From the NCBI GenBank assembly GCA_003024785.1, contig PUQB01000378.1, positions 1-64,000 of the forward strand: a DNA stretch of 64,000 nucleotides, written 5' to 3'. How positions within the stretch are numbered: position 1 is the first letter of the stretch; each line of letters opens with the position of its first letter. The position numbers were made by a program, and so were the translations under genes. Shown here piece after piece: positions 56,351-64,000 of the stretch. The stretch is from Selaginella tamariscina. Its lineage: Eukaryota > Streptophyta > Lycopodiopsida > Selaginellales > Selaginellaceae. The notes under the pieces are model-generated. The model had not been told where the DNA came from, ran no database searches, and saw only the letters and a list, made by a program, of their open reading frames with translations.

Positions 56351-56442
56351 CTCGAAGAACACTATCACTTGTTTAACGCACACACATACACACAGACGTC
56401 AAAGCTGCGTATGAAACCATAAACCCTGAACCTTAAACCCTT

Positions 56443-57876
56443 ATGCACACATTCAAAGAAGCTATCAAGTATGATGCACTACTAAAGAAGTTTGAGGATC
56501 AGATACGCTGGTGCGGCTTCAAACGGAGCTTGAGAGAAGCAAGAACCGTGCATGGAAACATCTTGCAAAGCCCACATCGACATAACAGGCGCCTTGCGAA
56601 TCTCCTCGTGGACATGTATGGAAATGCAGCAGTCCCTCCGACGCACTGGCAACATTCAACACAATCTCTGAGCCGAACGAGTTTTCGTGGAGTATCATCC
56701 TTGGAGCATACACCAACAATGGCCTTGTACAGGAGGCCCGTGAGCTCTTTGACAGAATGCCGGGTTTCGATAGATTTTCATGGAACATCATGATCTCTGC
56801 ATACACTAAGATACATCGACTGGACCATTCTAAGTCTCTGTTTGATAGAATGCATTCTCGGGATGTCATCTCGTGGGGAACCATAGTTGCAGGATACGCT
56901 AGAAACGACTTGCTGACTGAGGCAAGCTGCGCTTTTAACAGAATGCCTGCTTGGGACACCGTAGCTTCAACTTCCATGTTGCAAGGGTATGCCCATAATG
57001 GGTATCTCCGAGGCACAGGTGCTGTTTGATCGGATGAGCGTTCGTGATAAAGCTTCGTGTAATGCCATGATTGTTGCTTACGGGAAGAACTCTGCGGTTG
57101 AATTCTCTAAGAAGATGTTCGATACAATGCCGGGGAGAGATCCGAGCTCCTGGAGCATGATCATGCTTTCGTATGCCCAGAACGGGCATATGGAGATGGC
57201 TGAGGAGGTGTTCGAGAAAATGCCACAGAGAGACAGTGTTTCATTCACAGGCTTGACAGCGGTACTTTCTGCAAGAGGTGAGATGCAAAATGCTGAGGAA
57301 GTTCTTCGCCAGCTCTCGTCTTGGGATGTTATTGCATGGAATGCCGTGCTCGAGGGATATGCCAAGAGAGGTCATCTCCAAAAGGCACGGAGGATGTTCT
57401 GGGAGATGAAGGAAAGGAACCGTGTGACATGGACTATCATGATACATGGACACGCGGAGCACGGGTGTGGACGAGAGGCGCTGGATTTCTTCCATGCTTT
57501 GCAAGTCGAAGGTATGCAAACTGATGGACAGACTATGATGGGAGTTCTTGCAGCTTGTGCTCATCTTGGACTCGTGGAGTTAGCAAGGGACTACTTTGTT
57601 TCAATGAGGATGGACTACGGGTTTGAGGCTGAGGGTGAGCACTATGGGTCCATGGTGAGTGTTCTCGCAAAGGCAGGGAGGCTTGCTCTTACAGAGGAGT
57701 TGCTTGAGACAATGCCAGTTCTTCCTGATCCAGTTGCCTGGACAGCTTTTCTAGATGCTTGCCGTATGTTTGGGGATGGCAGGCGTGCATCAAGAGCTTA
57801 TGATGTAGTTGTCCAACTCGATCCTCATAGCCCCACTCCGTATTCCATGTGTTCTGAACTTGCCCTGGCAATTTAA
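56443..57876 (+). CDS. Second PPR protein, frame disturbed
   Basis: Follows the first PPR gene by 93 bases on the same strand and has no introns. It begins MHTFKEAIKYDALL, then CGFKRSLREARTVHGNI, then PPR repeats (FSWNIMISAYTKIHRLDHSKSLF; SWSMIMLSYAQNGHMEMAEE), and ends with PDPVAWTAFLDACRMFGD, again without E+ or DYW. Three overlapping frames (56443-56793, 56757-57029, 56989-57876) carry one continuous repeat pattern. Two single-base changes, near 56625 and near 57010, explain the breaks. It is either a young pseudogene or carries sequence errors. It is not a recent copy of the first gene, since the repeats differ clearly. Confidence 0.7.
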
Positions 57877-57894
57877 GAGGCTGGTAAGAAAATA

Positions 57895-57943
57895 CAAAGA
57901 GAGAGAGAGAGAGACAGAGAGACAGAGAGAGAGAGAGAGAGAG
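57895..57943. repeat. GA microsatellite
   Basis: AGAGAG tract directly downstream of the second PPR gene. Confidence 0.9.
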
Positions 57944-58269
57944 ATGTTGTTCGAGATACAGGAGAAACCATTTCATGAAGGTGAGGGCGGTTTCGTACAG
58001 CATACTATCAAAGACTATCCAGAGGTATTCATACACATATATTTCATGCTTTATATATGCACACATATGTTGTTTGCGCACACACACACACACAATTTAA
58101 ATTTTCAGGGCTTGTCGGCTTATCTACGTAGCAGATGCTAGGTCTTGATAAACATGTCTCGCAGGTATATATATGTATGCGTGCGTGCGTGTGCGTGTGT
58201 GTGTGGTGTGTGTGTGCTTTTATCAATACCAAGACGGGGAGATCTCTAAATGAACTGGATAACATATAA

Positions 58270-58398
<129 letters not shown>

Positions 58399-58662
58399 CC
58401 TCGTTATGTCACTGGCATATTTAATCACCCGACTGCACTGCAGGGCGCTGGAGATTATTTTACTTATTTCTTTTTAGTGGATGAATGTATTTTGTATATC
58501 TAATTTTTGTTAACGGTTAACTTAATAAGACCTCGAAGTTAATTTTTAAATAAATTTAGTTCTGTGGAAGTCTAGTATTGTAATATGCATCCTACTATAG
58601 TTTATTAATAATTAAATGCATTTATAACGTTTTTATTTAAATCGAGGGTTTAGTGCTTTTCT

Positions 58663-58746
58663 GGATAAAGCACGTGTGGTTTTCCACGTGGCGATTATCC
58701 AATGCAGGAGCAGATTTTCGCGGATAAGAATATGCCCTTTTATAGG
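58663..58746 (+). promoter_or_regulatory. POR promoter with two G-boxes, GATAAG box and TATA box
   Basis: CACGTG at 58671-58676 and again at 58685-58690 (the second within CCACGTGG), CCAAT at 58699-58703, GATAAG at 58723-58728 with a further GATAAAG at 58664, and TTTTATA at 58737-58743, about 50 bases before the ATG at 58794. G-box plus I-box (GATAAG) is the known light-response arrangement of plant photosynthesis genes and a target of bZIP (HY5) and PIF factors. Confidence 0.65.
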
Positions 58747-58793
58747 TAGAGATCTTGGAGATATTTTCCATTGGTACGTCTATCTCCTGAGCT

Positions 58794-60425
<1,632 letters not shown>

Positions 60426-60605
60426 AGTATTGCTAGAGTAGTTATTTATATGCCTAGACAACTATTTTTTTTATATCAAATCAAATACACATTGTATTCC
60501 GGTGAAGGTATCATATGATGTTATGTACTACATGAATAATATATATATATATTATATAATATATATGAGAGAGAGAGAGAGTGTACCTTGCTGCACTGTA
60601 TTACC
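60426..60605. other. Shared 3' spacer of POR and RAF1
   Basis: Contains an AT dinucleotide run (60540-60565) followed by a GA run. Both genes must end transcription here, but I cannot assign poly(A) signals with confidence. Confidence 0.5.
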
Positions 60606-62140
60606 TTAATCATCAAGATCCATCTCATCAACATTCATACCACTCTCTGAAGGTGGAGATAATGCTAGAATCACCTTCGCTAACACCTTCTGCTTAGTGT
60701 CCTTCCCTGTTTGTAAACATAACCCCTTATCTGAATCTACCAAATACACCGAGCCAGTCTTTAAATCCCCTTCTACGACTCTCCCCTTGTCCACAATAAG
60801 CAACACTTCCTCCGGCTCGTTTTCCTTCTGTCTCCTCCTAGTAACAATATATTGATATACATGTGTGTGTATGTAAGTGTAACATAGTACCTCAGACCAA
60901 TGTCTTGAGCACATGAAAACAACACAGCCAGTGGTGAAAGGGCATCGAGCACCGGCTGCCAACCCGGCAAAGGTGCCCAGGACTTCCATCCAACCTCTGA
61001 CTTACGAATTCTAAACCCTCCCTCACCAAGAGCACCACCAGTCGGAGCACGTTCGACAGACTCTGCCACAGGTTCTGCGACAGGTAACATAACTAATCCT
61101 GAAGTTTCATCAAAGTCGAGCCTCAACACACGGACCAAGTCAGCAGGATTCTCAGCCTTCTTCTGTTCCTGCTCAAGTATGATAGAGCTTTTGCCACCTT
61201 GTTCCTTGTTTAAGGCAGCCTCTATAACTCTCCTGGAGCTCTCTGAGGATGCATATTGCAAAGCTTTCTCAAGAGCCTCTCTTGTCTCAGACTCTTCTTT
61301 GAATTCCTTGCTCTGCCTGTACCACCAGAAGGCAAGAGTGTCCCCAGGATCCGAGCTGAAGAACTCCCTACCAAACTCTCGCTTCCTACGGTCAAAATCC
61401 TTTAAAGCTCTTGCTACGTCTCTAGCATCTTTAGCATCCATGGCCCTCTCTGCTACGTACCTGGTGGATATATATGTATATTTTTATTACTTATATACAC
61501 GCAAGTATGTTAAGCTCATTCCAGGCTTTCGTCTTACATGATGCATTGTGGTATATCTTATGAATGTAAGTATGTATATGCACACGCACATACACATACA
61601 CACGCACATTGTGACAATCTATTATACGAAGGCGTACCTTGCTGCCACTCTCCGTTCCTGAGCAGACAGCATTCTAAGCTCATATAGAACGGATGCACCA
61701 CCACTATTGAAGAATGCAAGTGTTTCTTCATCCATGCCACCGGATTTAAGAGTTTCTCTAACCTGGCAAGCAACCATAATTTGGTTCTGCTCCACACCGG
61801 TTAACCCAGTTTCTTCATCAAGAGAAGCCGGAGTATACCCTGATCTCATCAAGTTGGGTATATGTTTTCCGTATTCATACCACTCCCCTCTTCTCTCACG
61901 GACAATCTGCAGTTGTTCTTCAATAGGAATCCGTGAATCGAATACATTGGGTGGCCTGAATGGCTGATAGAATGACTCTCCTCCTCGATTCGTTCCCAGT
62001 ATTAGCCTATTGCTACCACTGCTACTATCTTTGAATACTCTACATACCAGTTTCTTTTGTTGTGAATTTGAAGCTCGCAAACTGTACATGGGAAGAGCCC
62101 GCTCTGTATGACTAGCCGCATTGGCCCCAAGAACCGCCAT
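60606..62140 (-). CDS. Rubisco accumulation factor 1
   Basis: Chaperone that stabilises the dimer of Rubisco large subunits during assembly in the chloroplast. The start codon chosen at 62140 gives MAVLGANAASHTERALPMYS, a likely transit peptide. An upstream ATG in frame (62248) would only add residues of unlike character. Exon 1 (62140-61638) has YQPFRPPNVFDSR, RGEWYEYGKHIPNLMRSGYT, GLTGVEQNQIMVACQVR and LYELRMLSAQERRVAAR, the RAF1 alpha domain. Exon 2 (61460-60891) continues YVAERAMDAKDARDVARALK and YRQSKEFKEE and enters the beta domain (GWKSWAPLPGWQPVLDALSP). Exon 3 (60837-60606) has EEVLLIVDKGR and ends MNVDEMDLDD. All three join in frame with GT/AG borders. Length is about 430 residues, as usual for the family. 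The gene is intact. Confidence 0.93.
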
Positions 62141-62776
62141 TGCTACGATGAACCCTAGAATTATCCTAGGAATATCCACATATTTAAATTTGAAATTTAG
62201 GTTAGCAATACCATTTCTGGGCATACGATGCGATTTTGAAGGTTTCAAGCGTCACTGGTGGGCTATTTGCATGCCACCAAAGAGTCATCCACTCATTTTA
62301 GTACTTAATCATCGCATGTAATCACAATAAGGGATCTCTGCATATGCTGTTCTACTTGCAATGGTTTTCTTTGCTTTCAAAGTAGACTGCATTTGCCACA
62401 TCTGGGCATTTCTACATAGATAAAAGTTCAAAACAAGACGGAACAAGAGTCAGCACGCAATAGAACGTGCACTTGCCGTTCTCCACAGATTGGTCGGTCA
62501 TATTTTATTCAGAAACTCGTGGGTCAGCAAGGTTTTGCACACAATTTATTCGTAGATTCATTAGTTTATCAACAGCTGGATAAAGAAAAACTTTGGAAGA
62601 CAAAACAAACAGATGGGATCTATTCGAGTCATAGGCTGCACATCACCATCATCAACAGTGTTTCTCTGCCACATTTCAAGAATATGTGGAATAAATGTTC
62701 ACGGGGTTCGTAGTACTGGATTGAAGTCCCAACCATAATAAGCAGGAGATCACATTGCTCTCCAAAGGATCCTACC
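62141..62776. promoter_or_regulatory. Divergent spacer between RAF1 and the glucosylceramidase gene
   Basis: About 640 bases between two start codons that point away from each other, so it holds both promoters and leaders. A CACGTG box is not present. Nothing else specific is seen. Confidence 0.4.
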
Positions 62777-63151
62777 ATGGAGGTAAACAATTAAGCGTAT
62801 ATATACATGGTTTACCATGTTTAGTTCAATTCATTTCATGTTTCTCCATTTCATAGAATGAAATGGAGACAGGAACATTGCCACCAGTTGCATGGAAACG
62901 ACGGCTGGATACTCCTGGAACTGTCCTCAAGGAGGCCAGACCCACCTTGAAGGAATCGTTGATATGGTAAGTCTTATATACATATACATACTTATCCATA
63001 TATATGTTCTGTGTGAAACTAAGTTATGCAATTATATATATATGAGTTATAACAAGGGTGTGTGTTTGTATCACATGCATCTGTGTGCTTCTCTCTGTCT
63101 CTCTGTCTCTCTGTCTCTGTCTCTGTCTCTGTCTTTGTCTCTCTCTCTCTC

Positions 63152-63193
<42 letters not shown>

Positions 63194-64000
63194 AGACAAG
63201 CGTGTTGTACAGATGGGATTGGCATTCAGGCTTTGGAGGTTTTGCAAGGGAGAGAAAAACCAAGGAAGGGTACAAAGTAACCAGTAGTTGAAATATTGAT
63301 TTTTTAACTGTGAATATGTTTTAGGAAGCACCTATTGATCCCTTCTTTCGTAATGAGGCACCAGCTTCGTCTTGTCAAGGAGTACCTCTTGGTGGAATTG
63401 GGTCTGTATTATTATTATGTGAGTGAGTTATATTGTTTATACGTATTTCAAGTGAGTTAAGTTATATAGTATTATTTAGTAATGTTTTTTATTAATATTT
63501 ATACAGTGGAGGGAGCATTGGACGAGGATTCAAGGGAGATTTCTTAAGGTGGCAACTGTTCCCTTTAACCTGTGAAAATGCTCCTGTTTTGGCAGACCAG
63601 TTTTCGGTACGTGTGTGTGTGTGTGTGTGTGTGTACGCGCGCGCTCTCACTAAGCATGTGCACGTCATAGGTGTTTATCACTCGAAACACAAGTCATGGT
63701 TCAAAGGAATTTTCATCTGTACTATATCCTGGTATACCAGAAAACTTAAGGTAGTTATACACAGACATTAGTATACATATACGTATATACTGTGTACATA
63801 TTGTGTTGTAGTGACAAGACGGGGTCTGGGATTTCATCCTGGAACTGGAATTTAAGTGGTCAGAATTCTACATATTATGGTTTATTTCCTCGAGCGTGGA
63901 CTGTATACGATGGTAGGAAGCTTGTTTATTATAAATATATCATAACTAATATATATTTCGGGTTTTTAGGGGAACCGGATACTAGGATGAAAATTACATG
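62777..64000 (+). CDS. GBA2-type non-lysosomal glucosylceramidase, 5' part
   Basis: Hydrolyses glucosylceramide to ceramide and glucose at the ER or plasma membrane face. Exon 1 is just ATGGAG (62777-62782). Exon 2 (62857-62966) reads [20 protein letters not shown] and [10 protein letters not shown]. Further exons give [70 protein letters not shown] and [33 protein letters not shown], which is the N-terminal beta domain of GH116. The catalytic domain lies beyond the window. Introns are short and several carry CT or CA repeats against the splice sites (63090-63190, 63607-63635). Confidence 0.9.

Overview
The window is nuclear DNA of a land plant. It holds light-dependent protochlorophyllide reductase (POR), Rubisco accumulation factor 1 (RAF1), a plastid-type adenylosuccinate lyase, a cucumisin-like subtilase, intronless PLS-type pentatricopeptide (PPR) genes, and Copia and Gypsy retroelements. 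Short introns and PPR proteins built of many 'SWxxLxxxYxxxGxxxEAxxxFxxMPxRD' repeats without a DYW tail fit a seed-free plant. A lycophyte such as Selaginella is my best guess, by inference only.

Layout. 1-1960 is an array of an 18-base palindrome around GATTAAT. 2054-2140 is a strong fold-back. 2281-6825 carries two decayed plus-strand genes. The first has a ParB-like motif followed by a C-terminal SAM-binding motif of the N4/N6 DNA methyltransferase type. The second is an FCP1/NIF-like HAD phosphatase. Both return at 27492-30646, but without the ParB part. 9224-15433 is a solo LTR with a DNA transposon inside it; its transposase (minus strand) is of a family I cannot name. 17663-20613 and 49126-52087 are two copies of a subtilase. 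Each is followed tail-to-tail by adenylosuccinate lyase, cut off in the first copy (20733-21938) and complete in the second (52207-54522). 21939-25795 is a Copia relic, 25796-26984 a reversed LTR fragment, 33808-35129 a 40-bp minisatellite, 35130-40001 a Gypsy relic, and 40297-47428 an LTR element with no coding capacity but with both LTRs and a 5-bp target-site duplication.

The first 54 kb is therefore one large segmental duplication. The unit order is methyltransferase-like gene, HAD gene, AT-rich spacer, subtilase, lyase, and each copy was then hit by different elements. Unit 1 runs from about 3703 to 21938. Unit 2 runs from about 27492 to 53435 and continues into the rest of the lyase. 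By eye the subtilase-lyase part is nearly identical between the units, while the methyltransferase/HAD part and the spacers are clearly more diverged.

The right end (54.5-64 kb) is an ordinary gene-dense region: two PPR genes starting 34 bp from the lyase start codon, POR with a compact light-type promoter (two G-boxes, a GATAAG box, a TATA box), RAF1 tail-to-tail with POR, and the 5' part of a GBA2-type glucosylceramidase running off the end. Single-base indels occur in almost every gene, including essential ones. Some gene breaks may therefore be sequence errors rather than decay.
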